DNA from: Anderseniella sp963700895
GTDB lineage: Bacteria; Pseudomonadota; Alphaproteobacteria; Rhizobiales; Aestuariivirgaceae
DNA: 64,000 nucleotides
Assembly: GCA_963700895.1 (NCBI GenBank)
Contig: CAVOZI010000016.1
Span: 186,001 to 250,000 of the forward strand
Direction: 5' to 3'
The notes below the pieces were generated by a model that saw only the letters and a list, made by a program, of their open reading frames with translations, made no database searches and was not told the DNA's origin. How positions within the stretch are numbered: position 1 is the first letter of the stretch; each line of letters opens with the position of its first letter. Shown here in pieces: positions 42,121 through 50,293 of the stretch. The position numbers and the translations under genes are program-made.

Positions 42121-43401
42121 ATGTTTGATTACGGACTGTTCCGCTTCAAGGACAAGCAGGACCTGTTCAACAAGTCGATCGAGTACTGGAATCCGGACAA
42201 GACAAAGTTCTGGCAAAGTGTCGGCGTCGACCTCGTGATCGATCGCCGTGAAGGCTACAGCCTGTACGACATGTCGGGCCGCCGGCTGATCGATCTTCAC
42301 CTGAACGGCGGCACGTACAATTTTGGCCATCGCCACCCGGAACTGGTCGAAACGCTGAAGGGGGCTCTGGACTATTTCGACATGGGCAACCATTGGTTCC
42401 CGTCCGTCGCACGCGCCGCACTCTCGGAATTGCTGGTCAACACCGCGCCAGGCATGAAGTACGCCATCTTCGGCGCCGGCGGTGCGGAAGCAGTTGAAAT
42501 CGCCCTAAAGAGTGCGCGCTACGCTACCAAGCGGCGCAAGATCGTCTCGATCATTAAAGGCTATCACGGGCACTCAGGCCTATCAGTTGCCACAGGCGAC
42601 GAGCGATTTACCAAGATTTTTCTGGCCGACCGTCCAGACGAATTCATCCAGGTGCCATTCAACGACGTCGACGCCATGGAACAGGCGTTGAAGGCCGGTG
42701 ACGTGGCTGCTCTGATCATGGAGACCATCCCGGCCACCTACGGCTTCCCGATGCCGAAAGAAGGTTACCTTAAAACCTGTCGCGACCTGTGCACAAAGTA
42801 CGGCACCGTCTATATCGCTGACGAGGTTCAGACTGGTCTGATGCGGACCGGCGAGATGTGGGGCTGGCAAGCGTACGGCATCCAACCTGACATGTTCGTC
42901 ACTGCCAAGGGTTTGGGTGGTGGCATTTACCCGATCTCTGCCGCTGTGGTGAACGAGAAGTGCGGCGGTTGGCTAAAGGAGGATGGCGCGGCCCACATCT
43001 CCACCTCCGGCGGAGCCGAGCTCGGCTGCATAGTCGCGCACAAGGTGATCGAGATGCTGCAGCGACCCCAAGTCATATCCAACGTTCATTCAGTCACCAA
43101 CTTCTTTGCTGACGGTATGCGCGAGATGATGAATTGACACTCCGACATCTTTGTCGGCATCCGCCAGAAGGGCGTGGTGCTAGGTCTTGAATTCGACCAT
43201 CCCGAAGGCGCGGTTTCTGTTTCGCGAGCGCTTTATGAACATGGCGTATGGGCGATCTTCTCGTCTCTCGACAAGCGCGTCCTCCAGTTCAAGCCTGGTG
43301 CCTTGCTGACCGCCGACATGTGCCAGGAAATTCTTGACCGTTTCGATGCCGCCATGCCCCGTGCCCGGGAGTTGATCCACCAACTGCCCAAAGCCGCATG
43401 A
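42121..43401 (+). pseudogene. Class III PLP aminotransferase / phospho-lyase with in-frame TGA
   Basis: A 426-residue reading frame split by TGA at 43135-43137. The first 338 residues hold the PLP site: FGAGGAEAVEIALKSARYAT, KGYHGHSG, YIADEVQTGLMRTG and the Lys in VTAKGLGGGIYP. After the stop the same frame goes on with FVGIRQKGVVLGLEFDHPEG to a TGA at 43399, which is the missing C-terminal domain. In RMM-type microcompartments this enzyme eliminates phosphate and ammonia from phospho-1-amino-2-propanol. Truncated protein would probably not fold. AGAGG stands before ATG 42121. Either a recent nonsense change or a base-call error. Confidence 0.85.
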
Positions 43402-43422
43402 CCAAGATGTGGATGTGAAACC

Positions 43423-44958
43423 ATGCCTGAAACCCACCATGCTCCGCTAATGAAGGTTCCTGACGCCGCTCTGGAGACGGCGCGCATGAAACTCGACCGC
43501 GCCCGCTGGGCGGCGAGCAAGCTAGCCCGCATGAACCGCGAAACTATCATGAAGATTGTCGATGCCGTTGCGGCAGCAGGTCATGCCCATGCGCGTCGCT
43601 ATGCCGAACTGGCCGTTCAAGAAACCGGCTATGGTGTTGTCGACCACAAGGTGATGAAGAACGAAGCCTGCTCAAAGGGTATCGTGGACCTCTATCGTGA
43701 TCGGGATTACGTGACACCGCGCATTGATACAGCCCGCAAGATCGTCGAATTGCCCCGCCCAGCCGGCGTAGTCCTCGCCTTGGTTCCGGTGACCAACCCT
43801 GTTGCCACGGTGTTCTTCAAGACACTGCTGTCGCTGATGACACGCAATGCGATCATCCTAAGCCCCCATCCCGGTGCCAAGGGTGTGTGTGCCGATGCGG
43901 CCCACCTTCTGGCGGACGCCGCCAGCAAGGCCGGCGCACCAGATGGCGTCATACAGATAATTGAGGAGCCCGACATTCCGCTCATCGAGGCAATGATGCA
44001 GGATGAAAGGATCGACCTGATCGTCGCCACCGGCGGCCCTGCCGTGGTCAAGGCCGCATATCGTTCGGGCAATCCGGCGCTCGGTGTCGGCCCCGGCAAT
44101 GCTCCGGTGCTTGTTGACGCAACAGCTGACCTGCCCCAGACGGCCAAGCGGATCGTGGCGTCCAAGTCGTTTGACAACTCGATCCTGTGTACCAATGAAT
44201 CGACCGTTCTTGCCTTCGCGACCATTGCCGATCGGCTGCTCGATGAGATGAAGAAGGCAGGGGCTCACATCTGCACCCCCGAACAGGTGGAGATGGTGCG
44301 CAAACTGCTGTTTGCCGATGCCGGGTTCAATACCTCGATGATCGGCAAGGATGCAGCGGCCATTGCCCGCGCTGCCGGCTTTTCAGCCGAAGGCGCAAAG
44401 ATCCTTGTGACGCCTGTCAGCCTGGTGCAGCCGGAAGAGAAGCTGGTGCGTGAAAAGCTCTGTCCGGTGCTTGCCTTTGCCCGCGTCGATGCTATCGAAC
44501 AAGCCATTTCCTGCGCCCGCTCGATGATGCGCAAAGCCGGCCGCGGTCATTCAGCAGCCATTCACTCGAGAAGCGAGGAGAATATCCTGGCTTTTGCCTC
44601 GGCTGTCCCTGCCCTACGGATCGTCGTCAATGCCGGCTGTTCGCTGGGCGCCTCTGGCTTCGAGACCAATCTCGGACCGTCGATGACAATCGGCACCGGG
44701 TTCACCGGCGGCTCCTCGATCGGCGACAATCTGACGCCCGATCACTTCGTGCACTATGCCCGCATTGCTTACAACAAGGAGGCCGCTGAGGTTTTCGGCA
44801 AGTTCGAAGGGCTCGATCCACTGGCTCTGCCGCGCGCCAGCATGGCACAACCGAACCTTTCCGCAATAAGCGGTGGCGGCAGTGCCGATGCTGACGCCAT
44901 GCGCCGCGAATTGCGCCGCATAATTCTTGAGGAGCTGAGCGCCGTTCTTGCGGCCTGA
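43423..44958 (+). CDS. CoA-acylating aldehyde dehydrogenase with C-terminal targeting helix
   Basis: A 511-residue enzyme of the PduP/EutE class that would turn propionaldehyde (or acetaldehyde) into acyl-CoA with NAD. The nucleotide part shows VLALVPVTNPVATVFFKTL and IILSPHPGAKG, the catalytic Cys is in DNSILCTNEST (Cys256), and later blocks are VREKLCPVLAF and GFTGGSSIGDN. After a Gly/Ser linker the last ~20 residues (ADAMRRELRRIILEELSAVL) make an amphipathic helix of the kind that docks cargo to shell proteins. In enteric PduP that helix is N-terminal; a C-terminal one occurs in other BMC classes. First gene before the shell genes. Confidence 0.93.
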   Translation: MPETHHAPLMKVPDAALETARMKLDRARWAASKLARMNRETIMKIVDAVAAAGHAHARRYAELAVQETGYGVVDHKVMKNEACSKGIVDLYRDRDYVTPRIDTARKIVELPRPAGVVLALVPVTNPVATVFFKTLLSLMTRNAIILSPHPGAKGVCADAAHLLADAASKAGAPDGVIQIIEEPDIPLIEAMMQDERIDLIVATGGPAVVKAAYRSGNPALGVGPGNAPVLVDATADLPQTAKRIVASKSFDNSILCTNESTVLAFATIADRLLDEMKKAGAHICTPEQVEMVRKLLFADAGFNTSMIGKDAAAIARAAGFSAEGAKILVTPVSLVQPEEKLVREKLCPVLAFARVDAIEQAISCARSMMRKAGRGHSAAIHSRSEENILAFASAVPALRIVVNAGCSLGASGFETNLGPSMTIGTGFTGGSSIGDNLTPDHFVHYARIAYNKEAAEVFGKFEGLDPLALPRASMAQPNLSAISGGGSADADAMRRELRRIILEELSAVLAA

Positions 44959-44967
44959 TGATGACCC

Positions 44968-45574
44968 ATGGCAACCCTTCGCTCCTTCATCTTTATCGAC
45001 CAGCTTCAGGCGCAGACCATGTGTTATCTCGGCACGTGGATCCGCGGCTCGCTGCCCCGCACTGGAATGGCAGCACAGATCATCGAGGTGGCTCCGGGGC
45101 TCGACATCGAGCCGCTGACCGATACCGCGCTGAAGGAAGCCGATGTCAAGGGTGGCATCCTGGTGGTTGAGCGCCAGTTCGGTTACCTGGAATTTCATTC
45201 CCGCTCGACATCAGCCGTAAAGGCAGCCGCTGAAGCCGTGCTGCGACACCTCAAGGTGACGGCGGCGGAAGCCATGAGGCCAAAGATCCTGGCATCAAAG
45301 ATCGTCACCCGGATCGACCCCCTGCATGCCTTCATGATCAATCGCAACAAGCTGGGCTCGATGATCCTTGCAGGCGAAACCCTATTCGTGCTGGAGACCG
45401 AGCCTGCAGCTTATGCCATCCTCGCCTGCAATGAGGCAGAGAAGTCTGCCAACATCAAGATCGTCGACTACCGCATGATTGGTGCAACTGGAAGGCTTTA
45501 TCTTTCCGGTTCGGAGTTCGGAAGTGCGCGCCGCCGCATCTGCGGCCTGCCAGGCACTGGAGCTTGTATCATGA
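44968..45574 (+). pseudogene. BMC-T shell protein, one-base frameshift near the end
   Basis: About 200 residues with two tandem BMC domains: FIFIDQLQAQTMCYLGTWIR, IIEVAPGLDIEPLTDTALKE, GGILVVERQFGYLEF, then PLHAFMINRNKLGSMILAGE and MIGATGRLYLSGSE. After GSE the frame runs into the next gene, giving a 346-residue fusion. In the shifted frame the sequence is EVRAAASAACQALELVS-stop, which is what a BMC-T end looks like, and its TGA overlaps the next ATG. Removing one G at about 45520-45525 restores this. So two genes, not a fusion, is the better reading. It forms pseudohexameric trimers. Confidence 0.85.
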
Positions 45575-46008
45575 GTGAAGCTGAACTGAGAGCTATGGTC
45601 CGCGACCTGCTGCGCGAAACACTTGGCAAGGCAGCCGGCAGACATTCACCCACAACACCGAACCAGGCCACAGAAGCGATACGCATCGCAACCGATGCCG
45701 ATCTTATGGCCTTTGTACAACGCCTGATACGGATGCTGGATGATCCCCGTAACGGACAGGCGGTTCGTACTGGCTCGCTGAAGTTCACCCTTGCTACTGC
45801 GCCGGCAACAACAGTCACCACCACCCACGCCCCAACATCCATCACAGCGATTTCACCCGCCGCTGTGCTCGAGGGAACCGTCACTGAGGCACGCGTCAGC
45901 AAGCTGGCCGGATCGGGCACCCTGGTGCTGGCGCCGGGCGCTGTCATGACCCCACTTGCCAAGGATCGCGCGCGGGCCCTGGGCCTTAAGATCGAAAGGA
46001 AACGCTGA
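45571..46008 (+). CDS. BMC-associated protein with N-terminal targeting helix
   Basis: A 145-residue protein. It opens with an amphipathic helix (SEAELRAMVRDLLRETLGKA) of the cargo-targeting kind. The middle (LMAFVQRLIRMLDDPRNGQA) is helical, and after a Thr/Ala-rich linker the end reads VTEARVSKLAGSGTLVLAPG, then AVMTPLAKDRARALGLKIE. That last block resembles the N-terminal element of EutQ (T-x-x-D-I-R ... I-I-T-P-x-A-R) and similar segments in BMC accessory proteins. Function unknown; scaffold or assembly role is a guess. The ATG overlaps the BMC-T stop (ATGA), and its stop TGA overlaps the next ATG. Confidence 0.75.
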   Translation: MSEAELRAMVRDLLRETLGKAAGRHSPTTPNQATEAIRIATDADLMAFVQRLIRMLDDPRNGQAVRTGSLKFTLATAPATTVTTTHAPTSITAISPAAVLEGTVTEARVSKLAGSGTLVLAPGAVMTPLAKDRARALGLKIERKR

Positions 46009-46274
46009 TGCTGTACGCCACGGTATCTGGACGCATTTGGTCCACCAAGCGCCTGCCGGAGGTCCCGGCGGGTTCCATTCTCGAAGTGGTCGTGGACGGC
46101 TCGTCGTCCAGCCTGCTTGCCTTCGATCCGCTCGGTTGCGGAGAAGGTGAACGTGTCATGGTGGCAACGGGCTCCGTTGCCGCCGCATGGTTCCCGGGCA
46201 ATGCCCCGCCCATCGATGCGCTGATTATCGGCATTGTGGACGAGGCCGCCAAGCCTGCCGGAAAAACGAAATAG
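46008..46274 (+). CDS. BMC-V shell vertex protein (EutN/CcmL family)
   Basis: An 88-residue pentamer-forming protein: MLYATVSGRIWSTKRLPEVP, GSILEVVVDG, then CGEGERVMVATGSVAAAWF and PIDALIIGIVDEA. The G-x-G-E-x-V-x-V-A-x-G-S block and final I-I-G-I-V-D strand are the family marks. Pentamers cap the vertices of the shell. It overlaps the preceding gene (TGATG) and is followed by the BMC-H gene 21 bases later. Confidence 0.93.
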   Translation: MLYATVSGRIWSTKRLPEVPAGSILEVVVDGSSSSLLAFDPLGCGEGERVMVATGSVAAAWFPGNAPPIDALIIGIVDEAAKPAGKTK

Positions 46275-46295
46275 CTGAACTGACAGGAGGATAAG

Positions 46296-46580
46296 ATGTC
46301 GAGCAATGCTATCGGAATGATCGAGACCAAGGGCTACGTGGCTGCACTCGCCGCCGCCGACGCGATGGTAAAAGCCGCCAACGTAACCATCATCGGCCGC
46401 GAGGAAGTGGGCGATGGACTGGTTGCCGTTGTTATCAATGGCGATGTGGGTGCCGTGAAGGCGGCTACTGAAGCCGGTGCCGAGGTTGCCGGACAGGTCG
46501 GCCAGCTGGTCTCCGTGCACGTGATTCCGCGTCCGCACGTCGACGTGTCGAAGCACTTCATCGCAGTACCTGGCAAATAG
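46296..46580 (+). CDS. BMC-H shell protein
   Basis: A 94-residue single-BMC-domain protein: AIGMIETKGYVAALAAADAM, VKAANVTIIGREEVGDGLVA, GDVGAVKAATEAGAEVA and HVIPRPH. All hallmarks are present (E-T-K-G at the edge, N-V-x-I-I-G, P-R-P-H). It forms hexamers that tile the facets. The pore-lining residues fall in the R-E-E-V-G-D-G stretch, which differs from the K-I-G-S-G pore of PduA, so the pore would be more acidic. CAGGAGG lies eight bases before the ATG. The only BMC-H in the window. Confidence 0.96.
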   Translation: MSSNAIGMIETKGYVAALAAADAMVKAANVTIIGREEVGDGLVAVVINGDVGAVKAATEAGAEVAGQVGQLVSVHVIPRPHVDVSKHFIAVPGK

Positions 46581-46607
46581 GCCGTGTAGCCTGAAGGGAG
46601 GTCTGTC

Positions 46608-47297
46608 GTGACTTCAGCGAAACGTTCTCCGGCTGCTGCCGCGGCCGGTGACGGCCGCTCCGTGCCGCGTGGCGAGCTGCGTGTCTACCTCACGGTCGAG
46701 GATCTGCAGCCGCAGTTCGCCGCCTACATGGGCACGCCAACCCGGGCACGTGGTTACCCGCCACTCGCGGGTCAGCATGCCCTGATCATGGAGGTGGCAC
46801 CCGGCCTGATGATCGAACGGGTCATCGATATCGCACTCAAGGCAGACCCTGATCTCGAGCCCGGCATCCTTTTCGTCGAACGCCAGTTCGGCATCCTGGA
46901 GCTGCATGGAGATGACAAGGACGCCCTGCTCAAGGTTGGCCGAGTCATTCTCGACGGCATTGGTTTGAGCGAGGGCGACCAGCTCAAGCCGCGCATCCTG
47001 TATACGGATGTGATCGAGGACATCTGGGACCAGCATGCGGTAATCATCAACCGCAACCGCCAGGCGTCGATGATCATGCCCGGCGAAACGTTGTTGATCT
47101 GCGAGATGGTGCCGGCATTGTATGCAGCTATTGCCGCCAATGAGGCAGAGAAGGCCGCACCTGAGCTGACCCTCGTCGATGTGCAGATGATCGGCGCAGC
47201 CGGGCGCATCTACTTGTCCGGTCGGACTGACAAGGTGATCAATGCGCGTGATCGGATCGAGAACGTCCTGTCCTCAATCGGGGGTCGGGACGCCTGA
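46608..47297 (+). CDS. BMC-T shell protein (tandem-domain trimer)
   Basis: A 229-residue protein starting with GTG after GGAGGTCTGTC. After a ~20-residue leader rich in Ala it has two BMC domains: LRVYLTVEDLQPQFAAYMGT, MEVAPGLMIERVIDIALKAD, GILFVERQFGILELHG, then DQHAVIINRNRQASMIMPGE and VQMIGAAGRIYLSGRTD. It aligns along its length with the frameshifted BMC-T at 44968. The pair gives the shell two different large-pore tiles. Stacking or gating cannot be judged from sequence. Confidence 0.93.
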   Translation: MTSAKRSPAAAAAGDGRSVPRGELRVYLTVEDLQPQFAAYMGTPTRARGYPPLAGQHALIMEVAPGLMIERVIDIALKADPDLEPGILFVERQFGILELHGDDKDALLKVGRVILDGIGLSEGDQLKPRILYTDVIEDIWDQHAVIINRNRQASMIMPGETLLICEMVPALYAAIAANEAEKAAPELTLVDVQMIGAAGRIYLSGRTDKVINARDRIENVLSSIGGRDA

Positions 47298-47401
47298 CCG
47301 TCCCGACCTGCTGTCCCCTGTCAATTTGCGCTGTTCTGTTGTCAAGTCCACCTCTGCGCTGGCAAATAGCCTTCAGAGGTTTTCAAGACGAGAGGCAACC
47401 A

Positions 47402-48433
47402 ATGACAGAGGAAATGACATCCACCACCGAGTTCGACGCCCTGCCCCATGAAGAGCAACTCAAGCTGCTGGCTGAGCTGAGCCGCAGCGCGGTAAAGCTT
47501 TACGACCTGCCGGCGAGCTGTTCTGTAGACCTGATCAACCTGTCCGAGAACGCCACCTACAAGGTGGAGAATCTTTCAACCGGGCATCGATGGGCCTTGC
47601 GCGTGCATCGCGATGGCTATCATACCGATGCCGCCATCAGGTCCGAACTCGCCTGGCAGCGGGATTTACGCGAGAAAAAAGTCATCATAACACCGGCCGC
47701 GGTACCTGGGCTCGACGGAGACATCCTTCAGAAGGCCTCCCATCCGGCTATGCCGCGCCCGCGGAATGTGGTCCTGTTCGACTGGGAAACGGGTTCGGAG
47801 CCCGGTGTCAATGAGGACCTTCGCGCACCGTTTGAGGTTCTCGGCGAGGTGACCGCCCGAATGCACCAGCATGTGCGCAGCTGGCAGCGCCCTGCATGGT
47901 TTGAAAGGCTCACCTGGGACTTCGATACCAGCCTTGGCGACAGACCACATTGGGGCTGCTGGCGTGACGGCATGGGCATCGACTCCGCTAAACAGGACCT
48001 GTTCGGTAAAACGGTCGAGCTGATCGGCCAGCGTCTCGCAGCCTATGGCAAAGGTGATAATCGCTTCGGCCTGATCCACTGCGATCTCCGGCTGGCGAAC
48101 TTGCTTGTGGACGGCAGCGATGTGAAGGTGATCGACTTCGACGACTGCGGTTTCTCGTGGTTTATGTACGACGCCGCCACACCGGTTTCCTTCTACGAAC
48201 ACCTGCCGGAAGTGCCGGATCTCATTCGCCACTGGTTGATTGGCTACCGGCGGGTGATTGATCTTTCTCAGGCTGACGAGGACGAAATCCCGACCTTCGT
48301 GATGCTGCGGCGACTCCTGCTGGTTGCCTGGATCGGAAGTCACTCGGAGACCGAACTCGCCCAATCCATGGGTATCGAATACACCGAGCAGACCGTGGAC
48401 CTGTGCAAGAACTATATGCGCAAGTTTGGCTGA
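47402..48433 (+). CDS. APH-fold kinase (probable amino-alcohol kinase)
   Basis: A 343-residue aminoglycoside-phosphotransferase-fold kinase. The N-lobe has NLSENATYKVEN and RWALRVHR (ATP-binding Lys replaced by Arg context), the hinge is NVVLFDWETG, the catalytic loop is LIHCDLRLANLLVDG (~222-236) and the metal Asp is in VIDFDDCGFSWFMYD (~242). In RMM-type loci this kinase phosphorylates 1-amino-2-propanol for the PLP phospho-lyase; that role is inferred. ATG 47402 is chosen because GAGAGG stands six bases upstream. It is the last gene of the microcompartment operon. Confidence 0.88.
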   Translation: MTEEMTSTTEFDALPHEEQLKLLAELSRSAVKLYDLPASCSVDLINLSENATYKVENLSTGHRWALRVHRDGYHTDAAIRSELAWQRDLREKKVIITPAAVPGLDGDILQKASHPAMPRPRNVVLFDWETGSEPGVNEDLRAPFEVLGEVTARMHQHVRSWQRPAWFERLTWDFDTSLGDRPHWGCWRDGMGIDSAKQDLFGKTVELIGQRLAAYGKGDNRFGLIHCDLRLANLLVDGSDVKVIDFDDCGFSWFMYDAATPVSFYEHLPEVPDLIRHWLIGYRRVIDLSQADEDEIPTFVMLRRLLLVAWIGSHSETELAQSMGIEYTEQTVDLCKNYMRKFG

Positions 48434-49101
48434 TGAACTCGTCTGGCCGTTCAGCTTGCACGCTCAGATGACGGTGCAGCTCACCGTGATAAGGAAGCGG
48501 TGAACTGAACCTTGCAAGCGCGCATATGGCTGCCAGTGAAGAGGCCTAGGACAACATCGTTACCGGGCTGCATCTTCCATAATCGCCCATTATGCGAAGG
48601 CTGACTTCGCGTCGGACACCGGACATCCTGGGCGGCATTGCGGGAAGCTTGGATTGCGCCCCTTCCAGGCGGTTTATTGATCACAACTGCACTGGCAGCC
48701 AGATCAGGACGACCATTAGGCTGAGGTCGTCGAACTGCTGGATTGGGCGGAATGCGGACAATCGCTGCGACAGCGAAACAACGACTGCTTTCGGGAGCGA
48801 AGCAGACATTCCCGGCGACAACCAAAACCTTCCGCTTCTGACCCCAAGCGGACATCGACGAGTAATCTTAGAATGGGTGGTTCGCTCTGAAATGCCCTGA
48901 GGGCTTCGATGCTTGCTCGCGGTGAAGGCCCGAGGTACGCAAAAGCACTAATATATTTTGCATCCATATCGTGGAAGCATAATATTATGCCTGTCCCATG
49001 AGAGCTTGGAGATAATTTCGGCATTGAACGAAGGCGCGGTATCAATCAATACGGCAACCTGGTCAGGCAGATCTGCAGCCAGTGCTGCGCTGCGTCCGCT
49101 C
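48434..49101. other. Intergenic region after the microcompartment operon
   Basis: It holds a short inverted pair ACGGTG/CACCGT (48471-48487), dispersed repeat copy E and no supported gene. The open frame into the AraC gene begins at a TTG at 48958 but has no ribosome site there. Confidence 0.5.
48775..48856 (-). repeat. Dispersed intergenic repeat, copy E
   Basis: On the minus strand it reads ATGTCCGCTTGGGGTCAGAA, then GCGGAAGGTTTTGG and TCTGCTTCGCTCCCGAAAGC. It is a diverged inverted copy of the 3387 repeat, closest to copy D in its first 17 bases. Confidence 0.65.
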
Positions 49102-50016
49102 ATGTTTCGTCGCACGAACAGTTTTGAGCTGTCAGATCTGGAAATAGGTAAAGCAAGTGTCCGCAATAATCTCTTTGTTCGTCGAGACATATCCCTCGCA
49201 CATATCATCTCTACAGGACATCAGGTAAGAGTCGAAGAGACTGATCAACTCACTTACTTGAAAGTCCATCAGGGCCAAGCTGAAATCGCGATCGGCGACA
49301 AGGTGGTTATCGCAAGGGCAGGTCAAGGAGTGCTGCTTGGGCCTGGCCCCAGAAAGACTAAAGTCGAAAAGCACAAAGCGGCAAGTTACGAAGCCACGGC
49401 GCTGCTGCTTCCCAAGAGTCTGCTGTCAGATCTCGACCTTGACTTAGATGGTCGAGTACTCGGCAAGTTGCTTGATCAGATTAGTGGCGAATTTACTCCT
49501 GTCTCCGATGCTACTGAGCAGTTAGACGGCTGCATGTGGTACACGACCCGCCACTTACTTGGCGGGACTTCAGCCCCACTGAGTGTTCCTGTGGCAAAGT
49601 CGGCCGAGGAGCTTCTGGTTAACCTGTTTAGTGAAACCATCTTGGAAATTCTTCGACATGGACAACCGGTCACCTTTTCCGGAAACCTGAAGAAAGTCCG
49701 GGAGGCGGAAGAGTTTATGCGAGCAAACTTGCATCAGGGTCTTCAGCTGGCAGATTTGTCTAAGGCTGTGGGTGTTTCGGCCCGTAGTCTTCAGATTGCT
49801 TTTCAAGACAGTCGTGGCATTTCGCCAACGACCTCGTTGCAACGCATAAGGCTTGAGGAAATCCATCGACGCCTAGCAGATAAAGCCAACGACAAGAGCG
49901 TGACTGAGATCGCTTACGAGTGCGGGTGGACACACCTCGGACGATTGTCGGCGGCATTTAAGCAACGCTTCGGTCAATCCCCGTCAGTCATTCGGCGCAA
50001 GGCACGATCCACGTAG
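49102..50016 (+). CDS. AraC-family transcription regulator (AraC-binding-2 type)
   Basis: About 304 residues. The N-terminal cupin-like part (NNLFVRRDISLAHIISTGHQ ... GQAEIAIGDKVVIARAGQGV) and the C-terminal helix-turn-helix pair (LQLADLSKAVGVSARSLQIA; VTEIAYECGWTHLGRLSAAF, KQRFGQSPS) define the family. The start is uncertain: ATG 49102 is the first good Met before the domain, but no ribosome site is clear. It lies after the microcompartment operon and could regulate it or the envelope genes to the right. Confidence 0.82.
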   Translation: MFRRTNSFELSDLEIGKASVRNNLFVRRDISLAHIISTGHQVRVEETDQLTYLKVHQGQAEIAIGDKVVIARAGQGVLLGPGPRKTKVEKHKAASYEATALLLPKSLLSDLDLDLDGRVLGKLLDQISGEFTPVSDATEQLDGCMWYTTRHLLGGTSAPLSVPVAKSAEELLVNLFSETILEILRHGQPVTFSGNLKKVREAEEFMRANLHQGLQLADLSKAVGVSARSLQIAFQDSRGISPTTSLQRIRLEEIHRRLADKANDKSVTEIAYECGWTHLGRLSAAFKQRFGQSPSVIRRKARST

Positions 50017-50059
50017 CATCGACAATCTGAACTGCCCAAAAAGAATTTGAGCTCCCTTT

Positions 50060-50092
50060 GATTAAGCGGAGCGGTTGCGTTTCGCTTTTTGG
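50060..50092 (+). terminator. Terminator after the AraC gene
   Basis: AAGCG (50064) pairs with CGCTT (50083) with weaker inner pairing, followed by TTT. It lies ~45 bases after the AraC stop. Confidence 0.4.
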
Positions 50093-50293
50093 ATAATACT
50101 GGCCTTAATTGATCCGTACAGAGACGTCATTCGGATAGTTTTTGCGGAACCGGCAGTTACAATCTACACCCAAGCAGCGGTCTGTACGACCTCTGCATCT
50201 TCTTAGCAAAAAGCGATTTTGGAAATCACGGGTGTATTAAGTCTTCACTCCACTGTCAGGTGCACCTGTTGCATCAAGTATAGGATTCCAGAC

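Noticed and set aside
43135..43137. Selenocysteine or other recoding at the in-frame TGA of the PLP enzyme
   Set aside because: The position is not catalytic in the family, and no hairpin suited to selenocysteine insertion is evident just downstream.
44968..46008. A genuine 346-residue BMC-T fusion protein
   Set aside because: The shifted frame supplies a normal BMC-T end and stop overlapping a normal start, so a one-base error or mutation is the simpler explanation.
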